Part shown: one piece after another, positions 33,670 to 46,591 of the stretch
Numbering within the stretch: position 1 is the stretch's first letter
Layout of the letters: the number at the start of each line of letters is the position of its first letter
Source: Cryptomeria japonica
Taxonomy: Eukaryota > Streptophyta > Pinopsida > Cupressales > Cupressaceae
Assembly (NCBI RefSeq): GCF_030272615.1
Contig: NC_081410.1
Span: 221,271,415-221,335,414 of the forward strand
Length of the DNA: 64,000 nucleotides
Direction: 5' to 3'
Program-made: the position numbers and the translations under genes
The notes under the pieces: generated by a model
Databases searched by the model: none
Told to the model about the DNA's origin: nothing
The model's input: only the letters and a program-made list of their open reading frames with translations

Positions 33670-36618
33670 ATGAGAATTATTGCTCACAATTCTTCAAACG
33701 ACATGGAAGCTTCAAGTTCATCAGGAAGGAAGAGAAGTGCTAAGGGCTCCAAGTCCACATCCAAAAAATCTAAAACAGCAGAAGTCCCTCCCGCACAGAA
33801 ATTGAATCAAGATATTATTGATCAATTGCAGTCTCCAGATCCAAAATCAAGAAGGTCGAAACAACATTTTCCCAGAAAAGATCAGCTTGAAGATAGGTTT
33901 AAAGGGGTTCGAGATGTATGGACAAAGGTGAGGGGTTATGAACTTTTCCTATTTTATTTTCTGAGAAAAGACAGAGAAGTACCAATCTGTAACCCATGGA
34001 TAACCAACTTAGGTAAACTTCTTGTTCTGAATATTTTCATAAATATCAGACTAATGGAAGTCCTAATCAAAAATTATAATTGTGTGAAGAAATGCATTTA
34101 GTTTCCAAATGGTGAGGTGTTTATTAGATTTTTCCATGGCACTATAGATGAATTTTTTAGCTTAGACCCTAACCCTGATATGCCCTTGTCATTTGAAGAA
34201 CTAGAAGAGGAATTTGTTAAAATGGATACTACTTACAAAGGGTGGAACTTAGCCTTCCACAAGGTTGAGAAGGAAATTATGACCGAAGAGGATGACCCCC
34301 CATTTAATATGGATATGCTCAGACACTACTTACAGTATACTTATATGTCATGCAGACAGGTTGGAGGTATAGAGGTCCCTGATGTGGCTAGTATTGGGTC
34401 ACTGGTGTTGGCAGAAAATGTAAAGATGTATGAGCCAAGACCCTTTGATATGCTACTTATCTTGCAGAAAAATTGCATGAGGGTTTCTTGAACCTTGGGG
34501 ATAATAGGGAGCCCACTTTTAAGTTTTACTCATTGTTGATGCACTTAATTTTATTTTATGGAAGATTTCAAGGTATGTGGCCAATGAGTTGAAAATTGAA
34601 CATAGTGGACATAGCGGGTAAAGAACAACCACTGCAAATATGGACATCAATATAGGACTCATGATACATGAGGTCAAACTACATTAAGTTTAAATATCTA
34701 ATACAAAATCCATTGTACCAAATTTATGGTGTCCCGTGTGAAGGATCTATTTCCAATGAGATTAAAAGATTTCTGAGACCTGCTGCTTTTGATGAGAGAG
34801 GTATTGTCAATCACAACTGGGGTGGTTGGTTTATTCATAAGGATTTTACTTGCTTCAGAATTTACGATTTTGAAGGAACCCTATATGTGTTGCCAAAATT
34901 TTTACCAGACAAAATTTCTTATCTGGAGATTGTAAGACAGTTAAGTGTGTCAAATGCTAAACATTTTGGAGATATGCGTAAGCAAACTTTTCTGCCCGAG
35001 ACTCTTAGTTTTGGGGAATTTACCATTGTATCAACAAAGGCTTATGAAGCCATTGATAGGAAATTAATTAAAGAATACAATTTATTCAAATATACTGCTA
35101 CAATCAATTATGACCCCAAAGGATATATTCACAGTTGCAAGAAAAGCCAAAATTTGGGAGATTATTTTCATACTTACTTGCAAGCAGAAGATATGTTTAG
35201 GAACATGGAGGAGGAAGAGGCCCAGATGGCCATTGATTAATTAAATAGAAATTTGGAAGAAAAGAAAAAGAGATTGCAAGAAATGGAAACCGAAGAGGAG
35301 GAGAGTGAAAGTGAGTCAGAAGATGTTGAGATAGTGTCCAAGCATCAAGCACCAGACAAAGTAGAGGAACCTGACATACAAGAACAAATTGTTGTCAGGC
35401 TGAACATTCGGAGTGATGCAAGATATGATGAGCATTCTGATTTTGTGTATGATGATGTTTTTATAAAGTCAAAAGAATTTAAATCCTTTTTATATCATTT
35501 CAAAGGTAAAAAATTGAGGGACTCTATCCCAAACATAACCCCTGAAAAAGAATCAGGATTGTTGAGGAAACTCAAGCAAGAAATTAATTTTGAATTAACT
35601 ACTATGACCCCTCAAAGGGGAAGACAACTTCTTAGTGAGGTAGGCATTATTATCTTTCCAGGATGGGATATGAGTGCGTCATTTATTTTTGATAGCATGT
35701 TACATTCTGAGAATAAGGAATTTAAATTGGATATTCAGGGAGTGAATGATGTGTTTATTGGCTCTAGATTTGACCAGGGTGAAGAGGCTCTTCTTTTGTG
35801 GGCTCTTTACCCTCCAAATAAGAGACCGAAGATCATTGATATGGATAAAGCTTTTGGTCATATGATGAAATTAAAAGTTGGTGAAGTTGATCCTATTGTT
35901 ACTGCTGACATGGGCATCGATATTTTAAAATTTAATAAAGCATAGTTAGTCAAAGTGATCAGAGAAAGAGATCAGTACAAGGGACTATATGAAAAGTTGC
36001 TAAGAAGAGAAGGATAGCCTGTGCCACAGATCCATGATGGGTCTCAATGGAAAAAGAAATGTGAAGAAGTGCATTTGGAAAAAAAATAGGTTAAAAAAAC
36101 AAATGCAGAGTGTGAGGGCTGATGTGGCCTCTATTTTAGTGACCAAGAGATTTCAAAAGTTGCAAGGTTTCCTTGAAGATTTTTAGGTTGTTTGTCAAAA
36201 GAATATGGATAATGTGATATCTCACAATCAGATTTGTAACAGATTAGGAACTTTATTGGATGATAAGACAATGGCCAATGTAGATGCCAAAGTTATTGAA
36301 GGAATACAAAGGTTGTTGAGAAAGCATGAAGACTTTGACATAGAACTGCAAAACGAATTTGATGAATGTAAGGAAATAGTACAACATGGTTTTCCAGAGA
36401 TTGAAGATCACAATGGAAAAATTAAGGATAAGGATAAATGGATTTTGGAATGCCAAAGTCTTCTCAGTGCCTCCCTTAACATTTCCCAGTCTGATGGACT
36501 TGACATGACAGAGATAATCGAGCATATGGAAAACTTTGTCACTTTGGAGATTGTGGTCAAAGATATCATCTATGATGCGAATACCTACAAATCAAAGGGA
36601 TACTTGAAGCATATTTAG
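33670..36618 (+). pseudogene. Extra sense ORF of element B, function unknown
   Basis: Four blocks in two or three frames: 33670-34491 (one TAG at 34099), 34668-35945 (one stop at 35238), then decay to 36205-36618. Together they give about 950 codons, starting MEASSSSGRKRSAKG (basic, Lys/Ser-rich, possibly a nuclear signal). Recognisable stretches are RFFHGTIDEFFSLDPNPDMPLSF, FLRPAAFDERGIVNHNWGGW, an acidic coiled region near 35250-35340 and a Leu/Glu-rich C-terminus. I recognise no known domain; it is not RT, integrase, PMD or a typical envelope (no signal peptide or membrane segment seen). It lies after integrase on the sense strand, where Tat elements often carry additional ORFs. Only a few stops in a long frame suggest it was once under selection. 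Confidence 0.6.
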
Positions 36619-37432
36619 AAGTATCAAGTTGATGGATGATATACACTGAAATCAATTGGTTTAAGTATCATATTTTCAATATAAAGATTCAAGAGTTTTT
36701 TTATTGATGATGGTATCTATCTTTTAAAATGATTGATCAGTTCCTTAGATAAATCTATTTACATAGATTATTTTATCTTGCAATCTTATGTTGTTGTAAT
36801 TAAGATTGATTTTTAGTTTGAACGTCAGTTTGAAGGATTGGTTGGCAAACTTCGAATTGTCTTATTGGTCTTTCAAAGTAAAGTTAAATTCAGTACGACT
36901 AACTGGATGTTACATTTTAATTACAATTCATATAGAAGCCTTTGAGATGATGGTCTTGTTTCATTAACAAGTTATTAAAACTGTCTCTAGAGTTAAACGT
37001 AGGATTTTTCATTTGAAATGATATGAAGCCAATAAGGAATCAAGGAATTGGTATTTTATTGATTTTATATATTTGAATCAAGTATTTTTAGAGCAAGCTT
37101 CATCAAGGAAACATATTTTTAATTCATACAATCACTACTTTATAAATATTCATTTACAAGCAAGCAATTACAGTTTTCGGATAATAAGATTGGGTTCAAG
37201 AACAATTGCTATCTTGAAGTCACTAAATTTCTTAAATTCGCTATATAAGAGTCTTTTACCTACATATTTAGGTTTCAGGTATAGGTTCACCTGCCTTGGT
37301 TTAGAAAATCCTGAAGTGTAGGGGAATTTTATCTATCAATCATTCCTGTTTGTTGGCCAAGACTGATTCGGAAGCCATTAAGAGAAGTGGCAAAACTCTT
37401 TGATTTCCAATCTGTGGTTTTGGGAACCAACA
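36619..37432 (+). repeat. LTR end shared by elements B and F
   Basis: Non-coding, AT-rich. A TATA box, TATATAAG, lies at 37242-37249, and the sequence ends GGGAACCAACA at 37432, two bases before a primer-binding site. The ~190 bp between TATA box and end fits R-U5 of an LTR. Because B pol precedes it and a gag gene follows, this LTR is the 3' end of B and the 5' end of F. Confidence 0.65.
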
Positions 37433-37434
37433 GA

Positions 37435-37453
37435 TTGGCGACTCCGCTAGGGA
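37435..37453 (+). promoter_or_regulatory. Element F primer-binding site (Ogre-like)
   Basis: TTGGCGACTCCGCTAGGGA. From memory, Ogre elements of the Tat group use a nearly identical site complementary to tRNA-Arg. This supports assigning B/F to that group. Confidence 0.75.
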
Positions 37454-37782
37454 GTTGCTAAAAGAAATTTTTCAGAATCTTTGGTGAATAAATTTTAGAA
37501 TCTACTAGAAAAGGAACTCAAACCAACTAAAATAAGGTTTTCCTCCAAATGGGGTGGCAACTCTACATTTTGTTCATGATTAATGCATTGTCTTGCAAGA
37601 GGGTAAGGAAGAACCCTAGGCACTTATCATTAGATTTTATATGGGGACGAAGATATTTGCACAAGACATAAGATAACCATATTGAATTAAGTCCTAAGAA
37701 AAGATCAAATAGAAATAAAGATCAAACATCGAAAATGACATTTGCAGGCTTTAAAAGTTTCTCTAGCAGGGAAAAATGAAAC

Positions 37783-39895
37783 TTGAATGAAAATGAGGAT
37801 CCTACATCAAGCCATCACAGTCCTCAAAGTAATGATGAAAATCTTAATCCATTTTCTCGAATAAGCATGGAGAATTATGATTGGTATCATGAGATGAATT
37901 ATGAGAGACTAGATAAAGAAGAAGAGGATCTCCAATGGGATGCCCTTATTCGCAAAATGGCTAGCATGGGCTCAAATGAGGACAAAATGGCTAGGGCCCT
38001 TAGAAGGCGGCCAGATGAGATATTAGATAAATTGGGAATAAAAAAAGATGCACTCATTTCCCCAAAATAAAAGACAACTATAGGTGAAATATCAAGAAAT
38101 AAGAGGGAACAACGTGAGGAGGTTGGAAGTGAAAGGGGGTCAAGGGATGATAGAATTCCTAGATACAACCCCCCTCACAAAAAGAATAGAGAACAAGTAT
38201 TCAATAGGAATCATTTTAATCCATTATTTGAACCCGGAGCTGGAGAAATAGAAACAATGACAACAAGAGTGACAGGAGTGACCATTGCAGGAAACTAAAT
38301 TGTGGAAGGATTCAAAATCAAGGAAATCCAAGACAACAATGTAACGGTGATAGGGATCAGGAAACAATAGAGGGCGAAATAGTGGAAATCGAAATCATGG
38401 GAATTATAATCCTAGGTATAGGGCACCTATGACTATTGAAAGATATAGCTAGTTGGATTTTAATGGAATAATAGGATACCCAAATCCCATTCAAAATGAG
38501 TTGAGGACTACTATTCCAAAATTTACTGGCAATGGGGTAGAATCGGCTAAACAACATGTGATAAATATGAAGAATACTATCGAAGAATTTGAAGTTCCCC
38601 ATGAAGATGTGTTCATGAAATTATTTGTGCAATCCTTGACTGAAGACGCTGGTGAATGGTACAGAGGATTAACGGATGGATCAATTGTTAGTTGGCAGAA
38701 TTTTGTGACGCAAATCATTGAAGAGTTTGGGGATCATAATGACACATCATTTGCTTCTCATGAATTAACCAGTATCAAAAAAAACTTTAATGAATCAGTG
38801 GCAGAATTTAATAAAAGATATAATAAATTATTGAATAGAATATCAAAATATGTGAGACCAGTTGACTCCTTCCTAATTGGTTTTTACTTAAGTGCATTTG
38901 ATAATAAGACTCATTATGAGATCGGGTCACACAATCCTGCAACATTGCAACAAGCTTTTAAAATTGTCTCTACTATTGAAAACAATAGGAAATCTTCTGG
39001 TTCTAAATAGGAGAGATGATGTAAAATTGTATAATCCTAGGGCTCCAAAAAGGGATGATTTCAAAGAGATAATGGATATACTCAAAGATACGAAAGGAAA
39101 ACATGATAGAAATGACAGGCCACCAGCCTATAAAAATGATAGGCCATCAAATTATAAAAATTATAGGCCTAGACTCCATGACATGCCATACAATACTAAT
39201 TGGAAGGATGGTAACCCTGAGAAGCCAAATCAAAATAAGGAGACTCTTGATCCATTGAAGAAAGGTAATCATTTGGTAGAGGATTTCCCATGGTGTGATA
39301 TTTGTAGGTTGTCTCATGCACCCAAACAGTGTGTGATTTCTCAAAGTTTATTAGAAGATGAAAGCCAAGATGAAGATCAACGACCCATGATAAATGCATT
39401 TTCCTCTGAACCATTTTGGGATAGAGATGATTATAGTTCACCAGAAGAAGAACATGTACCAGATGTATGTCTGAGAAGGATAAATCAAAATAGCAATATG
39501 CAACAAGTATTATCAGATGAAGAGGAACCACCCTTGCTGAGAAATTTTTTCCTAATAGATGAAGAGAAGAAGGCTTATACAATAGCAACAGTAGCACAGG
39601 CTAAGAGTAATTATCAATTGAGAAACAAAACAATAAATGCAGATCAAGGAAATCCAACAAGGATGTTTGCAAAAATACCAAAGCAGAATTATAGTAAAGA
39701 TGGAAAACTAAAAAAGGGAAATGAGAGGATATCAAAACAAAATGAACAGGTAGAACTTCCAAAGCTAACAAAACCTGTTGATAAGAAGACAACCGGTAAG
39801 CAAGTTTCAAGTCGTAATTATTTTATGTCCCAAGCTCTATCTCAAGTGAAAATTTCCCTCCCTTTACTTGAGCTAACTGCTCTTTGCTAGTCACA
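37783..39895 (+). pseudogene. Element F gag
   Basis: Start MNENEDPTSSHHSPQ at 37783, about 330 bp after the PBS. The first 95 codons are acidic; a stop at 38068 and decay to about 38450 follow. The capsid-like core is at 38453-39010 (FTGNGVESAKQHV, TEDAGEWYRGL, SIVSWQNFVTQIIEEFGD) and matches Retrotrans_gag. A frameshift near 39005 leads to a Lys/Asp/Arg-rich tail with a knuckle-like WCDICRLSHAPKQC near 39285. The frame stops at 39888 in VKISLPLLELTALC, which in related elements would run on to protease. Pol is absent, so F is cut off near 39890. It is probably the same family as B, giving the missing gag of that family. Confidence 0.75.
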
Positions 39896-40015
39896 TATTC
39901 CATTTTGACTTGCTTCTCCTATACTCTCTCCCTCAGAAAGTGATGAAGAGATTGAGATTATTGTCTTAATGAAGAGATTGAGATTATTGGCTTAATGACT
40001 TTGATCAGTTATTTG
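39896..40015. other. Junction sequence with a 30-bp tandem duplication
   Basis: AATGAAGAGATTGAGATTATTG is present twice in tandem (about 39943-39997) between the broken gag and the copia-type LTR. Nothing else could be identified. Confidence 0.4.
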
Positions 40016-41179
40016 TGTTGTCATTGATGGAAAACTATGTGGCAACTATGTTTTTCATGATTATTTCGTCATCTAAGTCTTTTTGGTCTACCGAAAATGT
40101 CTTACCAGTAATGAAGATAATGAACTGGGAATTAGGACCTTAACCGATAAACATGAAAATGTTTTGATTGGTTCTGGAGATTGGTGATGAGTCAAGTGTT
40201 GTGGTTTGAAACATGTATTTGTATCTTTGTAATGTATCTTTGACTAGAACTGCATCACATTTTGATTATCGAAAGTCATGTTTATGATTTCTATTGTATT
40301 TTATGTAGGGTTTAAGAAGGGTTTTAGAACCGGTAACAAATTATTTTAACTAGTGATGTTTTATGGTTTGGTGGTGTTTTATATCATGTTCAAATATTGA
40401 TGGTGATGTGGCACAACTCGTATGAAGAGTTATGTTGTTGTTTTGGCATGACTAAGGATGGAATTTCTTGAGAAACAATGAAGAGCATAGAAGAGTGTTT
40501 TATGGGTTTGACTGTTTATCATACGAAGTTACAGTGACAAGTTATGATCATTCACCGACTGATATTGTCTTGTAAATTGTTGTAATGATCTGATTGATTA
40601 TCTATGATGATTTGTATTGTAAATTGATTTGAATTTTGATGTATCTAGGGTTTTGTGACCGACTAAGATGTAAAGGTTATTTAGGTCAATATAATTGATG
40701 TTTGTTGTGTTGGTGATTTGAGAAAAAAAGTGTGAAGCCGAATCAGTGTGGTGTATCAGCCAAAGTGTAATAGATTGGAGCTAAATTGGATCTGAACAAG
40801 AAAGCAGTTAGTGCAATTCTTAAATCATTCATTTGTTGTTCCCTAACTGTTGCAACAAACAAAATCCCTTAGCTGGGTAGGTCCTAACATACCTTAAATT
40901 GTAAATCCCTTAACCGAGTAGCTCAACATCTGAGTCTTAAATCCTCTTGTGAGGTTGCTTCCAACAGGGCAAAGCTCCTAACAGGGCTCATCATAGAAAA
41001 TCCCTTAACCGGGTGACTCCAAACAGGGTCTACTCCTAAAAGGGCATCATTGTAATCTCTTAACCGGGCTAGGCTCCTGACAAGGCGCATTCCAAAAGAC
41101 TGCAAATTCTTGTGGGTACCAATTCCCACCGTGGTTTTTCCCTATTAGGGTTTCCACGTAAAAATCCTGGAGTTCATAT

Positions 41180-42305
41180 TGTTAGGCCCAATATGGAAAG
41201 CTAATGTACTGAGAGGGGAGGGGTGAATCAGTACTCCAAAACTTTTCTTCAATAATAACTTTACTGTTATGCATAAACTGAATAGTGCAAAAACATAATA
41301 TAAAGCTAAAACAAATAGATAACAATCATACATGATTCACTCCATAACACATATATTTTGGTTATGCAGAAACTCTTGGTTAGAGAGAAAAACTGCGGTG
41401 GGGATGGCACCCACAACTTCACTACTGCAATAATAAAGAGTGCTTGGTTAGAGCTACATGTTTAGCTATTTTTGATAGCTTACCCTGTTAGGAGTAACAA
41501 GATCTGTTAGATCTACCTTGCTAAAGGATTTTACAACACTTCATCTAAATGTTGCACTTGGTTAGAGGCTTTACAATTTATAGACTTGATTAGAGTCTTT
41601 TACCCTGTCAAAGGATTCTCTTACAACTTCACAATATTACAATAAAATTATTACAAATATCTGCAACTTTACATTTGGAATGTTATAGCAAATTCTATGT
41701 GCTCAGAATAAGATTACCTTGCTTATAGCATACCTCAATAACCCGTATAGTAACTCGGTAAACCCTTCTGTTTACTCTGTTCTTTGACTGTTCTCTGAAA
41801 ACCTTCTCGGTGACCTTTGTGTCTTTGTAACAGTCTTCTTACACTCATGCACACACCTCTTTAACTCTTAACTCATGTTGTATAAATAGTTCTCTTATGA
41901 TGGTGATCCTTTCATTGCTTCGATCTTACAAACACGATTTATTGAATGAATAACCATGCAAATTATTTCATTGGTTAGATGACCTCAAAATCATACACAA
42001 TCTTTAAGTGCAATTTCCAATGTGATAATGGTTAGATGTGCCTCGATCTTGTAACACATTTTCATATGCATGTCCAGGTTCAATGAATCTGGTAACACAT
42101 TTCACTCGGTGTTTCAACTTTGTTGCTTGGTAGACATGTAAAGATACTCGGTAGACAGCTTGGTGTATACTGCGTTTTGTGACTGCTTTCTTCTATAACC
42201 GACTAGACTATGCATACCAACTGAATATTTTGGTAACAGATAACCGACTAGAGTATATAGTATAACTTTGACATAAAAGTAATGGAAATCTAATAAGTAG
42301 TAACA
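41180..42305 (-). repeat. Element H 3' LTR
   Basis: 1126 bp; nearly identical to 48007-49147. It contains recurring CTCGGT(A/G) phrases in its right third. TATTTATA on the minus strand near 41880-41890 is a possible promoter box. Confidence 0.9.
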
Positions 42306-42320
42306 ATCTCCCCTTTTGAC
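42306..42320 (-). promoter_or_regulatory. Element H polypurine tract
   Basis: The minus strand reads CAAAAGGGGAGAT directly before the LTR start TGTTACTAC. Confidence 0.8.
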
Positions 42321-42848
42321 ATTAGTTGAGATGTTTGACAAAAACTACTTTCAAAGTTATAACTCAAAAATCTATATACTTGCAAAATTTGACTATACTG
42401 ACAGTATATACAATAGTAAATAATATAATATATCAGATATACTCCCCTTATTGATATACTGTACAAAACTCTGATTTTGCATGCTCGGTGATCTGTTCTG
42501 TGTGCTTTGCTTAGTGTTCTGTTTACTACTCGGTGTACTCCCCCTGTATACTATACTCTGAATACTATACCATTCTCTCAATACTGTATCACTCTGTATT
42601 ACTCCCCCAAGACTGTATCATATTACTCCCCCTTTTTGACAAACATCAAAAACTTAATTACCATTCGGGGGTGGTAACTGATCAAAAATGGATTTGTACT
42701 TGGTCTGGGCGTCGGTGAGAGCGACAGAGAGTGTATCCTTTACACTGTCCATTAAAGAATTATGCGCTTGAATATCAGCCAATAGTGATATTAAGCCATT
42801 TAGAGTGCTTCCCTCTTGAGTAGTAGATAAGTATGTGGCTCGGTTGAT

Positions 42849-45800
42849 CTATTCTTGGACCGACAAAAGATGTGGAAGGAATAATGTCTGAAGGGTCATT
42901 ATGTCCATCCTGATCTTGTGTTCTTCATTTCTTAAGTCCAATTGTTGAGCCATGAGTTGTTGTAACCTTGTATAAAAATTCTGAACTAAATTTGGCTCGG
43001 TGGTCAACTTGCTTGAGAGATCGGTGATCTCTTTCTCAATTTCCTCTGTTTTATTCTTAATGTCTTTAATGAATAAAGAAAATGTGCAGAGTTTCTGAAA
43101 TAAATAAAGAATGTGCTTGAGTTGAGGGGTCAACTCAGCAATAAATTTGACAAGTTTAACTTTGCCAATAGCTATAGCTTTTGTACCTCTTCTATCATTT
43201 TTGCAGTGAGCTCTTTGTCTTTCAGCTTGCTCAAATACTCTAATGCATCTACTCCAGATGTCTCTAGCTTTATGAGGAGTTCATCCAGTTGAATGTGGAT
43301 GGCTGCATTAGTTGATATTGTAGCTTCAGGTAGCATATCTATTAGGAGTTCTTTTACCTTCTGAAGTACTTTATTTTTCTTTTGAATGGCCATTTGCTTT
43401 TCTTGTTTGACCTTTGCTTTGCACAGTTCACTGAAATCAATGAGTGCTTGCCCTTTCAATTTTGATATGTCTACATTGGGAAACACTATTGGTTTTGACA
43501 AATCAACTTTAAAACTATGCTTTTTCATTTTCTTTTCTTTACCTTTCATCGATGGAACTAAGACAAGGGCTTGTGAGGCTCGATGACCCTCGATAGGTTG
43601 CTCGGTAGAGGCAACACTTTGATCGGTTCCTTTAGCCTCTGTAGAGTCCTTCGGTGTCTTGGTACTTGGTGTCTCAGTTGCAACAATCTCAGTGTTAGAA
43701 GGTGCTTGAGATGTTTGTTCTTGAGTAGTACCTTCTCCTATTGTAGACTTGTGACCTTTAGTGCCTTGATCTGTATCCTAAGGAGTTTTGGTTGAGACAG
43801 GTTGCTTGACCGGTGGATAAGGTTGAACTTGTTCCAAGGCTGATTCACTAGATACAAGTTTTGCATATGTAGTGCCTTCTATCATTTCTTGTTCTGGTGC
43901 CTCTGAATCCATGACATCTTCATCTATTTGAATGGTGTCAGCAAGGTCTTGTTTGGTAGCATCAGGACCTTGCTCGATGACATCAGGATCATGCTCGGTG
44001 ACATCAATGATTTCAACTATAGCTTGCTCACCGGCATCCTTGATTTTGATTATTTCCTGCCACTTTGCTTTTGTCTCATTTTCCACTTCAATATATAGCC
44101 CATTCATCAGTTTTAAGGCTCTCTATTTGACAAGAAACTTTGAGTTGTAGGTTGTTAGATGTTCCTTTATTTCAGCTACTGACATGTCAGGAAATAGATG
44201 AACTAGACTTCTCTCTCTAATCTGTTTCTCCAAGTCCATTGCATACTTCCACCTATTATCAATATGTAGATGTGGTTCATTTGGAAGTGACTTAGCTAGT
44301 TCCAATGGAGCTAACCGGAACTTTAGAAGTGTGTCGATGACAGCTTCTTCAATTTGTCTCTTTTCATCATTGTTCCTGATTTCATACTTGACATATCTAA
44401 ATCCTCCAAATCCACCATAATCTTTCAAATTAGCACAGAAGTTTTCAACACTATGTATATTTACCTTCTTGCTCTTGACAATCTGGAATTTGCTTGCATC
44501 TTCTGATTCGGTATCACTAGACTCTTTTGCCAAAATGAGTCTCCGAGTAGATTTCTTGTATGTCTTTGTTACCTTGGGAGTAGTAACACTTTTTGTTTTC
44601 TTACTTGGTGAGGTTGCAGATGCTCGTGTTAGGTTGATTTACTAGAGGTGGAGTTGGTGAGGCCTTTGATGTGTCCTGTTTCTTTCTCTTCAACACTTTA
44701 CCCTTGGGCAATTCAGTGCTCAGTGTTATAGCTGCCTCTTAGGCTTCAGATTCCTCTTCGGTAATGGCAATGGTGCCTTTGACAGGTGTAGAGGAAGAGT
44801 CTTCTCTGAATTTCTCTGACAATGCCTTTATCATTTTTTTTGCCTTTCTTGTAGCTTTCGGTACAACAATGTTCATTTTTACTTTTTCCTTTACTTCCTC
44901 ATAGGTACCATACCTCAGCTCGGTAGCATGTCTAGGCAATGTAAGAAATGCATCAATTTGTTGTTTTGTGATGTCAAAATCAATCTCGTAACCCATTGGT
45001 GACAAAGATTGAGTCCTTGGTTCCACAACATTCACATAACAGTAATCGGTGTCAACTTCAAAACATATATCATTTTTGTATTTCTCTACTAGCTGGGGTG
45101 GAATCCTATATCTATTATGCATTTTCTCTTGAAATTTACTAAAGTAGTCATCCATAATATCATTGAAATTGTCTCCTAACTTCTTAATGAAGTCATTTAT
45201 CTGATGGGTGATTAGTCAGTGTAGTTCCCAAACAACTTTACCGACTAATGGAAAGAATTTTTCAAAATAGAAAAAAATGCATACTAGTAATGATCCAAAC
45301 TTTAGAGTATTAGCCGAGTTGTTCTTCTTCGGTTTCCTGATGGTATTCATATTTTCAAACAAGTTCTTCAGCAACACCTCACATAGGTGAATTTTCATTC
45401 CCTTTTTTACAATTTTGTAGCCCAGGTCTACTGCTGCACAAGGAACACTGTTTTCCCTTGCCGATTGGAAGAAACAGTAACCCATTACTCTAATGGCAAA
45501 TTTTAATTCTTCATCTGTGACATTGTTTAGTTTCAATCCTCTGCAATCAGATTCTACTCCTGTTAAACTGATCAATTCCTTCTTTGATATCATCTTTTGG
45601 GCTCGGGCATGATCATAGATAGGGTAACCGGTAATCAGATGAATGATTTCCTTAGTAATCTTAATTGGTTGCTCTTCTAGCCACATGAAATCATCGTGAA
45701 CTCTGCTCAAAACAAACTTGACCCACTGGGGTTTGAACACATGGGGATAGGTTAGGGCTTCAGCTAATCCTTTGATTTTGATGTGCTCATACTTGTTGTT

Positions 45801-46037
45801 CAATTTACCATTGGTACACAGCTCATTATAGGTGTCTTTGATTTCAACATGATCGAGTTCTTCAACACAACATTTGGTGAAGAATCTCACATCCTCGACT
45901 AGTAACACTCTGTCCGGGATGAGTGAAAAGGCGATTTTGTCATCTAGTTCAGAAGCGACTTTGGGAGTCAAAGAGTATTTTAGTGAGGGCTTTTCTACAT
46001 TCTTGACAACTATGGGATCTTAGATCTTGGGCGCCAT
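42849..46037 (-). pseudogene. Element H ORF2, large protein of unknown function
   Basis: An ATG at 46037 starts MAPK, with a stop at the sixth codon. The frame then runs with single stops at 45216 and near 44740, a shift near 44630, stops near 44120 and 43775, and a shift near 43150: about 1060 codons with few lesions. The N-terminal 250 residues are the best-preserved part (FFTKCCVEELDHVEIKD, LAEALTYPHVFKPQWVKF, ITKEIIHLITGYPIYDHARA). The middle is Lys-rich (VPKATRKAKKMIKAL) and Ser/Thr/Glu-rich. The C-terminal 250 residues are predicted coiled coil (KQEKQMAIQKKNKVLQKVKEL). I recognise no enzyme motif. The N-terminal region faintly recalls ORFs found in other plant LTR elements, but I cannot assign a family. 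It is transcribed in the sense of the element, after ORF1. Confidence 0.65.
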
Positions 46038-46591
46038 TGAAGATTTCAGATAAAAGCTAACAAAAGATCCTTAGGGTTTCAGGATTTCATAAAACTAATG
46101 CTTTATGCTTAGCAGATAATGGCAACTAGATAAGATCGGTAAACTAGCTTAACGATGTGTTGAGATTGATGTAAATACCTTGAATTTGCTTTGTAGGAGG
46201 TTTGATCACATTAGATTCGCTTGCTCTGCTTTCTCAAAAACTTGGTAAGTGAAAATGACCGCGAAAATGCTTTTAAGTACACAAAATACCTTATCGGGCT
46301 CCGTGCAGGTTAGGTCAAAAATATTAAATGCACTCGTTTCCTCTTTAACCGATTTACTCACCTTTTTCCGTTTTGACCGAGTAACCAAACTTCCTTCATT
46401 CACCGACTAGACAGAATTCTTGTATTCACCGACTTGACAGTCTTCCTGTATAGTGCTCCAAAAGACTTTGATAGAATTTCAAACTTATGAATACATCTTA
46501 GCTATGCAGATTTTGAATTAAGTACATAACAAAATAGGAACTGTTAAGATTTGACCTTTGAGAGAATGTAGTCCCTTCATACCTTTACCGA

